A stretch of DNA of 64,000 nt from JALEFZ01 sp039820545 (GCA_039820545.1 JBCBPW010000021.1:1-64000); one strand, 5' to 3'; positions 1 to 10,459 are shown, numbered from the stretch's first letter. Translations and numbers: made by a program. The notes: generated by a model from the letters alone, not told the origin.

Positions 1-2
1 TG

Positions 3-2279
3 CATTTTGGTTATAGCTATTTCCCACTGGCAATGGAGCAAAATGCAACTGTCTCGACAGATCCTAGTTTAGGCGAGGGACAATATTATGTGTATGTATA
101 CACAGATGATAGAGAGCAGATATATGAGGATACATTAGAAAATAATAATTGGGTAGGCGTACCGCTTTACATTCGTGCGTATCCTCCGATTGATCTGGAA
201 GCCACCGCCTTTGCTGCTGATAGCTCAGAAATTTTGCCTGGAAATACATTCACGGTTGACTATCAGGTAAGCAATATAGGACAAGGATTGCCTTTGGCGA
301 ATAGTTGGAGTGACGGCATTTATTTATCTACAGACTCCGTATGGGATACAGGAGATGTATTGCTCTCTACAGTCATCGTTCCTGGTCAAGTCCCTCCTGG
401 TACGAGTTACGCACGTTTTAACGAGACGGTCAACATTCCTTTGGGTACAACCTCAGGTCCCTACTGTTTGCTGCTCGTAGCAGATGTCTTCCAGTTGGCC
501 AATGATGCGGATACGAGCAACAACTACCGCTGTGATTCCATCTTTGTCAAGCCAACGGTTTACCCCGACTTGCAGGTCAATAGTTTCTCTTGCCCATCGA
601 CAGGTACAGCTGGTCAGCCGATTACGTTAAACTTTACGATAGAAAATGATGCGACATCAGGTGGAGGAACGACTACTGGAGGTTGGAGCGAAGGATTCTA
701 CTTGCAGACCCCAAGTGGACAAATATTCCTGGGATCTTTTGGCTATACAGGCAACCTCACATCTGGGGCGACCTATAGTGGTTCGGTTACATTGACATTG
801 CCCATTTCCTTGCCTGCTGGATTTTATGACATCATCATCCGTACCGATCGCAACAACATTGTCTTTGAAAATCAAAACGAAGGAAATAATGAAGCGGTCT
901 GCAACCTGCAAATTGACGCAACACCTCCCGCAGATCTCATCGTGTCTCAGATTGTGAGGCCAGATACAGCCTTTACGGGCGATCCCTTGACGATCGCTTG
1001 GACTGTCAAAAACATAGGAGCCAATCCTGCGAATGGAACTATGACGCAGGGAGTCTATATCTCATCAGATACGCTCTTTAGTTCAGATGATGTATTCTTT
1101 GGTAGTATTTCAGGAGGCGTGAATCTTGGCTCCAATGATAGTGCTTCTTATTCACTCACGGGCGATTTGCTAGGTGTTCCCGAAGGTTGTTTCCATGTGC
1201 TTGTTCGCACAGATGTGCTCAACAACATCATCGAGGCTAGCGATGCCAACAATCTATTGGCTGCGCCTTGCATGGAAGTGAGGATTCCACTCCTTCCCTT
1301 CGATGTACTTACACCTGATACGTTGATCAATCAGCAAGCTTTATACTATCGGATAGAAGTAGACAGTAACCTGATAGGGGAATCGATGATTGTCACGCTG
1401 ACAGGAGATTCTACGAATAATGCATTCAATGAAGAGTATCTCCGATTGGGTTCGGTACCTAGTCGAACCATTTATGATCATACAGTAGATTTTCCTTTCC
1501 AGGCCAATCAGACGGTCATTGCTCCAGACCTTCAGTTGGGTACCTACTATCACCTGACCTATGGGCAGACCAATGGAAGCAACGAGCAGGACATTACGCT
1601 TTTGGCAGAAATCCTGCCCTTTGAAATCCGTGAAGTCATGGTCAACTATGGAGGAAACACGGGACCTGTGACCGTCAAAATTGAAGGAGGACGCTTTGAG
1701 CCAGGTATGGAGGCTCGCCTAGAAAGCTCTACACTTGGTACGATTGTAGCGACGGATGTCATTTTCATCAACGCGACAGCAGTGTGGGCGACCTTTGATT
1801 TGATTGGGCGACCCATCGGAGTTTATGATGTAGGCTTATATAAGGACATCAATTCCTCTGTAGGGCTAGATACGGCATCATTGGATTCGGGCTTCACAGT
1901 ACAGCAGGGCCCTGCCAATGGGTTCACAGGGGGCGTCATCCCTGGTACATGTTCTCCAGGTGTGTCTGAGATCGGACAGCTGTTGCAAGTGGTCATTGAC
2001 TATCCACCCAATACAAGGCCGAATCGCATAGTATCTATGACCATTTACTATGAGAATATTGGGAATGTAGACCTTCCCATTCCTATTCGATTCATGCTTT
2101 CTACCAATGGAGCACCTATTGGATTTACACCAGATGAATTGGCTGAAGGTAAGACAGAGTTATTCATGGAGTTTACAGAATCGGGTAGTCCACCAGGCAT
2201 CTTACGACCTGGAGGCAAAGGTTCTGTCACAGTTTATTCACAAGCTGTTGCGCCTCTGACATTTGAACTAGTGGAATGA
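3..2279 (+). CDS. CARDB-repeat surface protein, 5'-truncated by window edge
   Basis: The frame is open from base 3, before the first ATG at 33, so the gene starts left of the window. The visible part holds about four CARDB-type adhesion modules (the first incomplete). Each begins with a D-L-x-hydrophobic strand and ends with an N-N-rich turn such as DTSNNY or EGNNEA. They are followed by an IPT/TIG-like stretch (VTVKIEGGRFEPG, near residue 550) and a final beta-rich domain. No T9SS sorting domain is visible at the C-terminus. Such proteins are usually secreted and act at the cell surface. A hairpin terminator follows, and the RHS gene starts 107 bases downstream on the same strand. The CARDB family call is confident; substrate and role are unknown. 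Confidence 0.75.
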   Translation, partial: HFGYSYFPLAMEQNATVSTDPSLGEGQYYVYVYTDDREQIYEDTLENNNWVGVPLYIRAYPPIDLEATAFAADSSEILPGNTFTVDYQVSNIGQGLPLANSWSDGIYLSTDSVWDTGDVLLSTVIVPGQVPPGTSYARFNETVNIPLGTTSGPYCLLLVADVFQLANDADTSNNYRCDSIFVKPTVYPDLQVNSFSCPSTGTAGQPITLNFTIENDATSGGGTTTGGWSEGFYLQTPSGQIFLGSFGYTGNLTSGATYSGSVTLTLPISLPAGFYDIIIRTDRNNIVFENQNEGNNEAVCNLQIDATPPADLIVSQIVRPDTAFTGDPLTIAWTVKNIGANPANGTMTQGVYISSDTLFSSDDVFFGSISGGVNLGSNDSASYSLTGDLLGVPEGCFHVLVRTDVLNNIIEASDANNLLAAPCMEVRIPLLPFDVLTPDTLINQQALYYRIEVDSNLIGESMIVTLTGDSTNNAFNEEYLRLGSVPSRTIYDHTVDFPFQANQTVIAPDLQLGTYYHLTYGQTNGSNEQDITLLAEILPFEIREVMVNYGGNTGPVTVKIEGGRFEPGMEARLESSTLGTIVATDVIFINATAVWATFDLIGRPIGVYDVGLYKDINSSVGLDTASLDSGFTVQQGPANGFTGGVIPGTCSPGVSEIGQLLQVVIDYPPNTRPNRIVSMTIYYENIGNVDLPIPIRFMLSTNGAPIGFTPDELAEGKTELFMEFTESGSPPGILRPGGKGSVTVYSQAVAPLTFELVE

Positions 2280-2288
2280 TATGATAAG

Positions 2289-2326
2289 GAGGGAAAAGCA
2301 TGTGTTTGTGTCCTTCCCTCTTTTTT
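2289..2326 (+). terminator. Rho-independent-type terminator
   Basis: GAGGGAA (2289-2295) pairs with TTCCCTC (2314-2320) and is followed directly by six T. It lies 10 bases after the stop of the CARDB gene. The stem is short and the loop long (18 bases), so strength is uncertain. Confidence 0.5.
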
Positions 2327-2386
2327 CTCTTTTTCTTCTCTCTGTTTTCCTTTTTCATTGACTGAATCATCTTCTTAGAATATATC

Positions 2387-5300
2387 ATGGTACGATCTTC
2401 CTACATATTTCTTTTTACCTTCCTGATCGGCACCTTTGGCTATGGGCAAAATATCACCCGTCCCAATATTCAGGGACCTTCAGGAATGGAGATCAATAGC
2501 TTTACGGGAAATTTGTTTTTCCAACGGATCGATCTATTCCTCCCTGGACCTGGAATGCCTATTGACCTGAATTTTAGCTACAATAGCTACCGCGATACCT
2601 TAGATTGGGGATATGGAGCGGGTTGGACGTTTAGCTATCACTATCGCTATTATCCAGATACAGCAGGGAGTCAGGATCTCATTGTGGAGCGTCCAGATGG
2701 ACGACGCGATCTTTATACTTTCAATGGCTCGGGCTTTGATTCACCAGCAGGAATCTTTGATACCTGGACCGAGACAGCTCCAGGAGAGTATGTATTAGAA
2801 AGTAAGTTTGGGATGGAGATGTACTTCGAAGATCCCAGCCATCAGCGCATCACCCGGATGAGAGAACCTAATGGAAATGAGCTGATATTTACCTACACAG
2901 GAGAAGCGTTAAGCCAGATTAGTCATAGTTCAGGACGCAGCGTAAATCTCAACTGGCAAAACGGGCGACTCTTTCAAATCGTAGATGCCAATATTACGCC
3001 TCAGCGTCAGTGGTTATTTATCTATGAGCAGGACAGCTTACTAAGATTTGCCGTCAATCCTGAGTTCAAAGCCATTGAATATGTCTATAACTCCAATGGA
3101 CTCATCACCAACATGATCGATAGAAATGGTGATCCTACCTATATCGTGTATGATGGTTCGGATCGCGTCAAGCGAATCAAATCCTGTGATGCCGAACTCA
3201 GCGTGACGTATGCAGCTTCACAAGGTAAAACCTTTGTTGTAGAAAGAGGAAGTGCAGGAGAACACATCACGCGCTATAGTTTTGACGCGGAGGGAAATGT
3301 CTTAGAAAAGCAAGGAAACTGCTGCGGGTTCAATACCAATTATGGGTATGACAGTGAGTTGAATGTCAATACATTGGTCGATGGAAATGGCAACCAAACC
3401 AACTACGGATATGATTCTGAGGGAAATGTATTGGCCTTGGTAGATCCATTGGGCGCATCTAGAAGCTTTGCATACGAACCTACCTTTAATAACCTCACCC
3501 AGCTGACCGATAAAAATGGAAATAGTACCAGCTTTACCTATGATGGTCAGGGAAACCTCACACAAATCAATCGTCCCTTGGGGATCTCCGAGCAGTATGC
3601 CTACAACGGCAACGGGCAAGTGAGCGGTTATACAGATGGGAATAGCCAGACCACAAGCTTCGGCTATAATGCGACAGGTGATTTGACCCAGATTACTTAT
3701 CCCATCGGGAACGAGAGTTTTACGTATGATGGTGCGGGCAACCTTACGGGCATGACTAACCCCAACGGGTTCAATATGACGATGGAATACGATGTATTGG
3801 ATCGCTTGACGCGGATAGTAGATCCGCTGGGCCATGATCAGTTCTTTACCTATGATGCGGAGGACAATCTCACCAAAGTGGTGGATGAAAACGGGTATGG
3901 GACAGAATATATCTACGATGGATTGGATCGTCTGATCGGTGTAGATGACTCGGCAGGTATCACCGTATACGAGTATGACGGAGTGGGCAACCTGACCAAA
4001 ATGACCGATGCCAATGGACACATTTCAACCTTTAGTTACAATGGGGATAATCTGCTGGTCGAGGAAAGCGATCCTGAGGGCAATACGGTTCAATATACTT
4101 ATGATAGTAACCGCAACCTTATCCAGAAAATAGATCCTAATGGACAAGTGACGACTTACACCTATGATGCCCTCAATCGTCTCACAGGACGCAGCTATCC
4201 AGGTAATAGTGAAACCTTTGTTTATGATGCAGAAGGCAACCTAACGTCAGCCACCAACAATGACGTGACGATGCTCTTTACCTATGACGCCCTCAATCGA
4301 TTGACCAGCAAGACGTTGAGTAATTGGGGGAAAAGTATCAGTTATACCTACGATGATGCGGACAATCGCACCTCTATGACCGATCCTGACGGAGGCGTCA
4401 CCCAGTACCAGTACGATGGCAACAATCGACTAACGCAACTCACCGATCCTTCTGGGAATACGACTGCTTTCACTTATGATGCCGCAGGTCGGATGACCCA
4501 GCAGACCAATGGAAACGGGACCTACGTCCAGTATTACTATGACGATGCAGATCGGGTGGACTCCATCGTGCATCGAGAAGCTGGTGGGAATGTCCTGCTT
4601 CGCTACAGTTACACTTATGACGCGCGTGGCAATCGCTTGAGCATGACCGACCTCAGTGGGACCCATACGTATGGTTATGATGGCAGTTACCGACTCGACA
4701 GCGTGCGTTATCCAAATGGAGAGACGGAGTACTTCATGTATGATGGCACAGGCAACCGTACACAGTTGGTACAGAATGGCATAGGTACACAGTATACCTA
4801 TGATGCGGCGGATCGCTTGGAGGCGGCAGGCAGTGCCAGCTTCACCTTCGATAACAATGGCAACATGACCAGCCGTGATGACAGCACGGGACTGACTACT
4901 TTCAGCTATGATGGACAGGATCGATTGCTTCAAGTTACCCTGCCAAGCGGAGCCACGGTTAGTTATACCTATGATCCTTTTGGCAACAGACTGACACGTA
5001 CGGATACCAGCGGTCAGGTCGTTCGCTACTTCCTCGATGGAGCCAATCCTTTGATGGAAATGAATCCTGGGGGACAGACTTTGGCGCGATACACCAGTGG
5101 CTTGACCATGGATAGTTGGTTGAGTATGCGTCGTGGAGGGCAAACCTATTATTACCATCAAGATGCCTTGGGGAGTGTAGAAGCCCTGACAGATGGAGGA
5201 CAAACGGTAGTGAATAGCTATGATTATGCTGCTTTTGGGAGTCTAAAAGCGCAGACAGGGAATGTGATGAACCCTTATACCTATACGGGTAGAGAATGGG

Positions 5301-8300
5301 ATGCGCAGGCAGGGATTTATTACTATCGAACGAGATATTATGATGCTGAGGTGGGACGGTTTTTAGGTAAAGATAGGTTTGAGGGTACAAATTCTGAGCC
5401 TGGATCTTTGAATAAGTATGTATATGTTACCAATAACCCGACCTTGTTTACAGATCCAAATGGGGAGTTGGCATTTCTCTTAGCTCCATCACTTATTGCT
5501 GCAATAAAGACTATTGCCGCGGGAGCCGCTGGTGGAGCTGCTATTTCAGCGGGGTTACAATTTGGAAGTAATTATTATCAATCTGGAGACCTTGAAAAGA
5601 GTATCAAATGTATTGATTTGGCTGATATTGGTACAGGTGCATTATTTGGTGCAGCGGGACTAACCCTGGGAGCTGGTGCCAAAGCAATTGGAAATTCTAT
5701 TATTAATATAACAATTCTAAGGTCCCAAGTCTTTAGGTCACGATATCCTCGGTATCTATTAGAAATATCTATTAGGGGAGAGCGTAAAAGAGCATTTTTA
5801 GGAGGAATAGCTACAGGGGTTGGGCTTTCAGGCTTGAAAAAATCTATTGACGAGGGATTAAACTCAACAGACCCTGATTGCCTAAATTCAAATGGTTCTC
5901 AAAGTGATGGATATAGCTTAGGTGGAAATGAATCATGGATAATATTTACCATCGCCGCCTTCGACCCTAATGAAATCATTGGTCCTGCAGGTTTTGACTC
6001 TGCCCAGTGGGTTTCTGTAAACGATACCCTCAATTATACCATCCTTTTTGAAAATGATCCCGACTTCGCGACAGCTCCTGCACAGATCGTGGAGATCTTT
6101 CTGCCTCTGGATAATGATTTGAATCCGCTTTCGCTAAATATTCAGGACTTTGGCTTTGGAGACTTTAATTTCACCGTGCCCTCAGGACAGGGATTTTATC
6201 AAACCAGATTGGATGATCAAGCGCTGATAGACTCCCTAGGTGTCATTGTAGATATGACTGCAGGCTTGGATTTTTCCAACAATCGGGCTTTCTGGCGATT
6301 CGAGGCCTTAGATCCTAATACGCTATTGCCGCCAACAGATGCCACCCTGGGTTTTTTGCCCGTCAACGATACGATCACCCGCGCAGGAGAAGGCTATGTA
6401 CGTTTTACCATCGTGCCGAATCCTGCTGCTCAGACAGGGGATACGATTTACGAACAAGCTGAGATCATTTTTGATGACAATCCGTCGATTTTCACCAATA
6501 CCCATTTTAACACGATTGATGCTTTGCCACCTACCCTGGAATTGGCACCTGTGGCGGGTTTGGTACAAGATAGTTTCGAGTTAAACATCACCTTCTTTGA
6601 TGATTCTGCAGCCTCAGGCACCGACAGCTATGATCTCTTCCTGAGTGTGGATGGACAACCCATTATTACCCTTGCTTTAGGCATCACCCAGGATACATTG
6701 ATTCGATTTGAAGGTCAGCAAAACAAAGCGCACTGTGTATATGCGCTGGCAAGAGATAATGTCGTCAACATTCAACCCTATACAACGACGCCCCTAGCAT
6801 GCTTCTTGGTTCGAGACACCGCTTTTGTGAATCCTACTTTCCCCAATGGTGGAGAGCAGTTTTGCGTTGGAGATACGATCCGCATTACTTGGGAGAAGAG
6901 AAATGTCGAACAGGTCAATATAGCGTACTCACTCGACAATGGAATGACATTTTTGCCTTTAGCAGATAGTATTCCCGCAGGGGATACTTCCTTCCTATGG
7001 TACATTCCGCCTACCTTCCCTGTGAGCAATGATGTACTGGTCCAAGCCATTGCTACCCTAGAGGATACGATCATCGGACGTAGTGATTCGGTATTTAGTA
7101 TCGGCAGGACGGATGCGCCACCACTTACGGTCACAGATACAGCAATCTGCGCAGGAGATACCTTAAATATCGGGGCTACGCAGGCGTACGCGAGTTATCT
7201 CTGGAGCAATGGTGCGAATACCCCTTCGATCAGCTCAGATACATCTGGAAGTTTCTTCCTACAAGTAATAGGGTTCAATGGGTGTATAAGTCCACTATCT
7301 GATACCGTAGATCTGGTGGTCAATCCATTACCTGCGCAGCCCACGATTGTTGCAAGTAGTGCCCTCACTTTCTGTACAGATGACAGTGTGAGCTTGAGTG
7401 GTCCAGCGGGCTTTGCCTATCTGTGGAGTTCGGGAGACACTACTCAAACCATCACGGTAGATACAATCGGGAGCTTTACGTTGACAGTCATTGACAGCAA
7501 TGGGTGTGAAAGCCCGCTCTCAATAGCGGTGAGTACGGCTGTGAATCCACTCCCCGTGCAGCCCATCATCAGTGCTTCAGGTCCACTACAGTTCTGCGAG
7601 GGAGGCACGGTGCAGCTGAGTGGCCCAACCAACTTTGCCTACCAATGGAACAGCGGAAGTAATACCCAAACGATTACAGTCGATAGTAGCGGAAGCTTCC
7701 ATTTGGTGGTCATCGACACCAATTCCTGTGCGAGCCCTGCTTCCCTCCCGATAAATGTACAGGTGGATACCCTTCCAGCTCAACCAGTCATTGACGCACC
7801 GAACAATGGGATAATTTGCTCAGGAGATACACTTACACTGAGTGGGCCTACAGGTTTAACATCTTATCTGTGGAGCAACGGGGCTACTACTCCCAGTATA
7901 CAGGTCGATACTGTTGGAAACTTTAGTCTGATCGTCTTTGATTCCAATAACTGTGAAAGTCCTGTCTCGGATACCATTCATACCACGATTCGTCCCTTAC
8001 CCTTGGCTCCTTCTATCAGTATCAATGGACCTTCAGAACTTTGTACGGGAGATAGTGTAATGATTAGTACGACTGCACTGGGAACTTATCTCTGGAATAC
8101 AGGCGATACGACACAAAGTATTGTTGCGAGCCAGAGTGGGCAGTATTTCTTATCGGTAGGAGATAGCTTGGGTTGTGTGAGTCCTACATCGGATTCTGTC
8201 TTAGTTACAGTCAATCCATTGCCCGCTCAGCCTTCTATTATACCCTTAGACACTGTGATTTGTGAAGGAGAAATAGTAGAATTAACTGTCGTAGGCGAGG

Positions 8301-8923
8301 GAAGTGTCTTGTGGAGCAATGGAGATACCTTATCCAGTATTTTGGTTGACTCGACCAGCTCATGGACCGTAACTGTCACCGATAGTTTAGGCTGTATCAG
8401 CACTGCTTCTACCGTCGCCGAGGTCAATGTACGCACCGTGCCAGATCAGCCTTCCATTATCATCCAGCCTAACGATACCCTTTTTGCCAATGTAGCGGCT
8501 GATTTTTATGAGTGGTACATAGATGGGGTATTACTTCCTGATTCTACCCAAAGCATTGAAGCACTTCAGTCAGGGAGTTATAGGGTAATTGCTTTCAACG
8601 GTCCCTGTGCTTCTGATACCTCGGGTGGGGTTGATGTCATCGTGACCAATATTACGAAAGCATTTGCAGGTGGTGTTATTACGATCTTCCCCAATCCAAA
8701 TTCAGGCGTATTCTTAATAGATGGCGTGTTGCCAGGTATCACAAAGGTCAAAGTATCGATCTTCGACCAACGAGGAAGGAAAATTCAAAATTATCAACTG
8801 CGTACACTAGATGGTGTATTTAGAGAGAAGATAGACCTTCGCCCTCAACCTATTGGAACATATGTAGTCCGACTTGAAGCCAAAGGAGAGGAGTTTGTAC
8901 AAAGAGTGGTCATTATTCCCTAA
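2387..8923 (+). CDS. RHS/YD-repeat protein with internal variable tip, Ig/PKD-like repeats and T9SS sorting domain
   Basis: A secreted giant of 2178 residues. It has a signal peptide (1-21, ending FGYGQ), an RHS N-terminal region (about 24-180), dozens of YD repeats (YDxxGN / G-L-T pattern, about 185-920), and an RHS core (about 915-1027) with DALGSV, YTYTGREWD and YYRTRYYD followed by FTDPNGE. Next comes a 165-residue segment (about 1028-1190) with a glycine/alanine-rich hydrophobic stretch like the pretoxin part of RHS tips. After it are a secreted-protein domain beginning DPNEIIGP (1192), seven roughly 80-residue Ig/PKD-like repeats of the type C-x-G-D-x-L...YLWSNG (about 1584-2088), and a C-terminal T9SS type A sorting domain starting FPNPNSG (about 2098). 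The tip-coding DNA (about 5350-5950) looks more AT-rich than its flanks. Export by T9SS is inferred from the C-terminus; toxin activity of the tip is not shown. Confidence 0.85.
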   Translation: MVRSSYIFLFTFLIGTFGYGQNITRPNIQGPSGMEINSFTGNLFFQRIDLFLPGPGMPIDLNFSYNSYRDTLDWGYGAGWTFSYHYRYYPDTAGSQDLIVERPDGRRDLYTFNGSGFDSPAGIFDTWTETAPGEYVLESKFGMEMYFEDPSHQRITRMREPNGNELIFTYTGEALSQISHSSGRSVNLNWQNGRLFQIVDANITPQRQWLFIYEQDSLLRFAVNPEFKAIEYVYNSNGLITNMIDRNGDPTYIVYDGSDRVKRIKSCDAELSVTYAASQGKTFVVERGSAGEHITRYSFDAEGNVLEKQGNCCGFNTNYGYDSELNVNTLVDGNGNQTNYGYDSEGNVLALVDPLGASRSFAYEPTFNNLTQLTDKNGNSTSFTYDGQGNLTQINRPLGISEQYAYNGNGQVSGYTDGNSQTTSFGYNATGDLTQITYPIGNESFTYDGAGNLTGMTNPNGFNMTMEYDVLDRLTRIVDPLGHDQFFTYDAEDNLTKVVDENGYGTEYIYDGLDRLIGVDDSAGITVYEYDGVGNLTKMTDANGHISTFSYNGDNLLVEESDPEGNTVQYTYDSNRNLIQKIDPNGQVTTYTYDALNRLTGRSYPGNSETFVYDAEGNLTSATNNDVTMLFTYDALNRLTSKTLSNWGKSISYTYDDADNRTSMTDPDGGVTQYQYDGNNRLTQLTDPSGNTTAFTYDAAGRMTQQTNGNGTYVQYYYDDADRVDSIVHREAGGNVLLRYSYTYDARGNRLSMTDLSGTHTYGYDGSYRLDSVRYPNGETEYFMYDGTGNRTQLVQNGIGTQYTYDAADRLEAAGSASFTFDNNGNMTSRDDSTGLTTFSYDGQDRLLQVTLPSGATVSYTYDPFGNRLTRTDTSGQVVRYFLDGANPLMEMNPGGQTLARYTSGLTMDSWLSMRRGGQTYYYHQDALGSVEALTDGGQTVVNSYDYAAFGSLKAQTGNVMNPYTYTGREWDAQAGIYYYRTRYYDAEVGRFLGKDRFEGTNSEPGSLNKYVYVTNNPTLFTDPNGELAFLLAPSLIAAIKTIAAGAAGGAAISAGLQFGSNYYQSGDLEKSIKCIDLADIGTGALFGAAGLTLGAGAKAIGNSIINITILRSQVFRSRYPRYLLEISIRGERKRAFLGGIATGVGLSGLKKSIDEGLNSTDPDCLNSNGSQSDGYSLGGNESWIIFTIAAFDPNEIIGPAGFDSAQWVSVNDTLNYTILFENDPDFATAPAQIVEIFLPLDNDLNPLSLNIQDFGFGDFNFTVPSGQGFYQTRLDDQALIDSLGVIVDMTAGLDFSNNRAFWRFEALDPNTLLPPTDATLGFLPVNDTITRAGEGYVRFTIVPNPAAQTGDTIYEQAEIIFDDNPSIFTNTHFNTIDALPPTLELAPVAGLVQDSFELNITFFDDSAASGTDSYDLFLSVDGQPIITLALGITQDTLIRFEGQQNKAHCVYALARDNVVNIQPYTTTPLACFLVRDTAFVNPTFPNGGEQFCVGDTIRITWEKRNVEQVNIAYSLDNGMTFLPLADSIPAGDTSFLWYIPPTFPVSNDVLVQAIATLEDTIIGRSDSVFSIGRTDAPPLTVTDTAICAGDTLNIGATQAYASYLWSNGANTPSISSDTSGSFFLQVIGFNGCISPLSDTVDLVVNPLPAQPTIVASSALTFCTDDSVSLSGPAGFAYLWSSGDTTQTITVDTIGSFTLTVIDSNGCESPLSIAVSTAVNPLPVQPIISASGPLQFCEGGTVQLSGPTNFAYQWNSGSNTQTITVDSSGSFHLVVIDTNSCASPASLPINVQVDTLPAQPVIDAPNNGIICSGDTLTLSGPTGLTSYLWSNGATTPSIQVDTVGNFSLIVFDSNNCESPVSDTIHTTIRPLPLAPSISINGPSELCTGDSVMISTTALGTYLWNTGDTTQSIVASQSGQYFLSVGDSLGCVSPTSDSVLVTVNPLPAQPSIIPLDTVICEGEIVELTVVGEGSVLWSNGDTLSSILVDSTSSWTVTVTDSLGCISTASTVAEVNVRTVPDQPSIIIQPNDTLFANVAADFYEWYIDGVLLPDSTQSIEALQSGSYRVIAFNGPCASDTSGGVDVIVTNITKAFAGGVITIFPNPNSGVFLIDGVLPGITKVKVSIFDQRGRKIQNYQLRTLDGVFREKIDLRPQPIGTYVVRLEAKGEEFVQRVVIIP

Positions 8924-8952
8924 AGGACAAAATTCACATACCTTAATTGGAA

Positions 8953-9008
8953 GAAAAACCTCTATCTGTATCGTTCTTGAATTAACGATCTATGGATAGA
9001 GGTTTTTC
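8953..9008. terminator. Bidirectional terminator between converging genes
   Basis: A perfect 14-base inverted repeat, GAAAAACCTCTATC (8953-8966) and GATAGAGGTTTTTC (8995-9008), encloses a second inverted repeat ATCGTT/AACGAT. The stem ends in A-runs and T-runs on either side, so it can terminate both the RHS gene and the sigma-54 regulator gene whose stop codon lies at its right edge. Confidence 0.8.
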
Positions 9009-10459
9009 TATGTAACTGGAGTGGCTGTACCAGATTCTGCTATTTGATACTTCTTGATTTTTCGCTTTAAAGTGTTGGGGGCAATTCTCAATACCTTGGC
9101 AGACCGGGTTAGGTTGTAGTCATGCGCGCGTAGTACACGGTGGACATGTTGCTTTTCGATGCTTTCCAAATCCATGCTGAGCGCATGTGGATATTGGCGT
9201 AAGGCGCGTTTGAGATCTGCTAGTTCCACTTTATGTTCCGCAAACACATAAAAGTTGGTGATGATATTCTCTAGCTCTCGGATATTGCCAGGAAAATCAT
9301 ACATCAGCAGATATTTTTCTGCCTCTGGCGAAAGCATCAATGGAACCCTGGACCTGCCAACATGAGTTTTGCTTTTGAGAAAATGTGCGAAGAACTTTTT
9401 TTTGTCCGAGTTGGGGTATGTTCTAAAGGGAGGGAGCTCCAGGACTGCGTGACTAAGCCGGTAATATAAGTCCCATCGAAAAGTCCCTTCCTCACATTTT
9501 TTGAGTAAATCGCAGTTGGTCGCAGCAATGATCCGTACATCAATCTTAATAGGACGGGTGCTCCCAACAGGGCTGAACTCTTTCTCTTGGAGTACCCTGA
9601 GTAAAGCCTGTTGCATGTAAGGAGAGATGTCTCCTATTTCATCTAGAAAAATGGTTCCCTTATCTGCTGCTTCGAAAAGTCCTTTTCGGTCCTCTTCAGC
9701 CCCTGTAAAGGTATTCTTCTTAAAACCAAACAAACGAGATTCTAGGAGCTGATCCCCTAGAGCCGCGCAGTTGACCGAGATCATTTTACGACCACTTCGA
9801 CTAGATTCCTTGTGAATATATCTGGTTAAATGTTCTTTACCTGTACCACTTTCACCCAAAATGAGTGTGGTGACACCTTCAGCAGCAGCAATTTGCTCTG
9901 CTTCTTTATACACATGTGACAGGATATCGGGTATCCAAGTATCCCGCTTAGGAACTCTGAAACTAGCCTGTTTAGCAATGAGCCTACCCGTGAAGATAGA
10001 AGCGTTCAAGCTTAATCGTTCAAAATAAGTACTTCCTCCCTCACGCCTTTTGTCGACCCCCTGGATCAGATGAGTCTTGAAATCACTTTCTTCCAAATGA
10101 ATCAAAATCATACCCACACGCATGGGTGTCGTACCCATCGATATCAGCAAATCAATCTCATAATCCTCATAGGGTTGTATCACTTTTTCGGCTACAGCTT
10201 TTACCTCTTTAAAATCCAGTGTATCCGTTACATCATGTGTAGAAATCTCTATTTTATGATCGGGAAAATCTCTTTTCATTTTGGTCAAGAGTTGAGCGTG
10301 ACGTTCGTCATCTTCTGCCCAGTTATTGATAATGATGTGTTTCTCATAATCGTCATCCCAAGCCTTTTTGTGAAAATCATAAGTAGGGCCGTCCATACTA
10401 TAGGTCCCATCTATAAAGTCGTAGTAGGTAGACATCCAGTTGACAATGATTCTAGGCAT
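9008..10459 (-). CDS. Sigma-54-dependent activator with N-terminal CARF-like domain (RtcR-like)
   Basis: The 483-residue protein has a central AAA+ sigma-54 activation domain: Walker A GESGTGKE (202-209), GAFTGA loop in the form NTFTGA (249-254), Walker B GTIFLDEI (268-275), sensor AATN (312-315), arginine-finger region RWDLYYRL (329-336) and GNIRELEN (391-398). A Fis-type helix-turn-helix follows at about 440-470. There is no phosphorylatable receiver domain. The N-terminal 140 residues show a Rossmann-like pattern expected of CARF domains: an opening strand (IIVNW), GPTYDF then a second strand (HIIINN), and LLISMGTTPMR (104-114) in the place of the CARF nucleotide-contact loop. RtcR proteins have this order. 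The location 2.6 kb from a type III CRISPR operon suggests an oligonucleotide ligand; that is inference. The target promoter was not found. Confidence 0.8.
   Translation of the reverse strand: MPRIIVNWMSTYYDFIDGTYSMDGPTYDFHKKAWDDDYEKHIIINNWAEDDERHAQLLTKMKRDFPDHKIEISTHDVTDTLDFKEVKAVAEKVIQPYEDYEIDLLISMGTTPMRVGMILIHLEESDFKTHLIQGVDKRREGGSTYFERLSLNASIFTGRLIAKQASFRVPKRDTWIPDILSHVYKEAEQIAAAEGVTTLILGESGTGKEHLTRYIHKESSRSGRKMISVNCAALGDQLLESRLFGFKKNTFTGAEEDRKGLFEAADKGTIFLDEIGDISPYMQQALLRVLQEKEFSPVGSTRPIKIDVRIIAATNCDLLKKCEEGTFRWDLYYRLSHAVLELPPFRTYPNSDKKKFFAHFLKSKTHVGRSRVPLMLSPEAEKYLLMYDFPGNIRELENIITNFYVFAEHKVELADLKRALRQYPHALSMDLESIEKQHVHRVLRAHDYNLTRSAKVLRIAPNTLKRKIKKYQIAESGTATPVT

Noticed and set aside
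3302..5203. Two long minus-strand ORFs (239 and 257 residues) inside the RHS gene
   Set aside because: They mirror the periodic YD-repeat codons on the opposite strand and show repeated antisense patterns rather than protein features.
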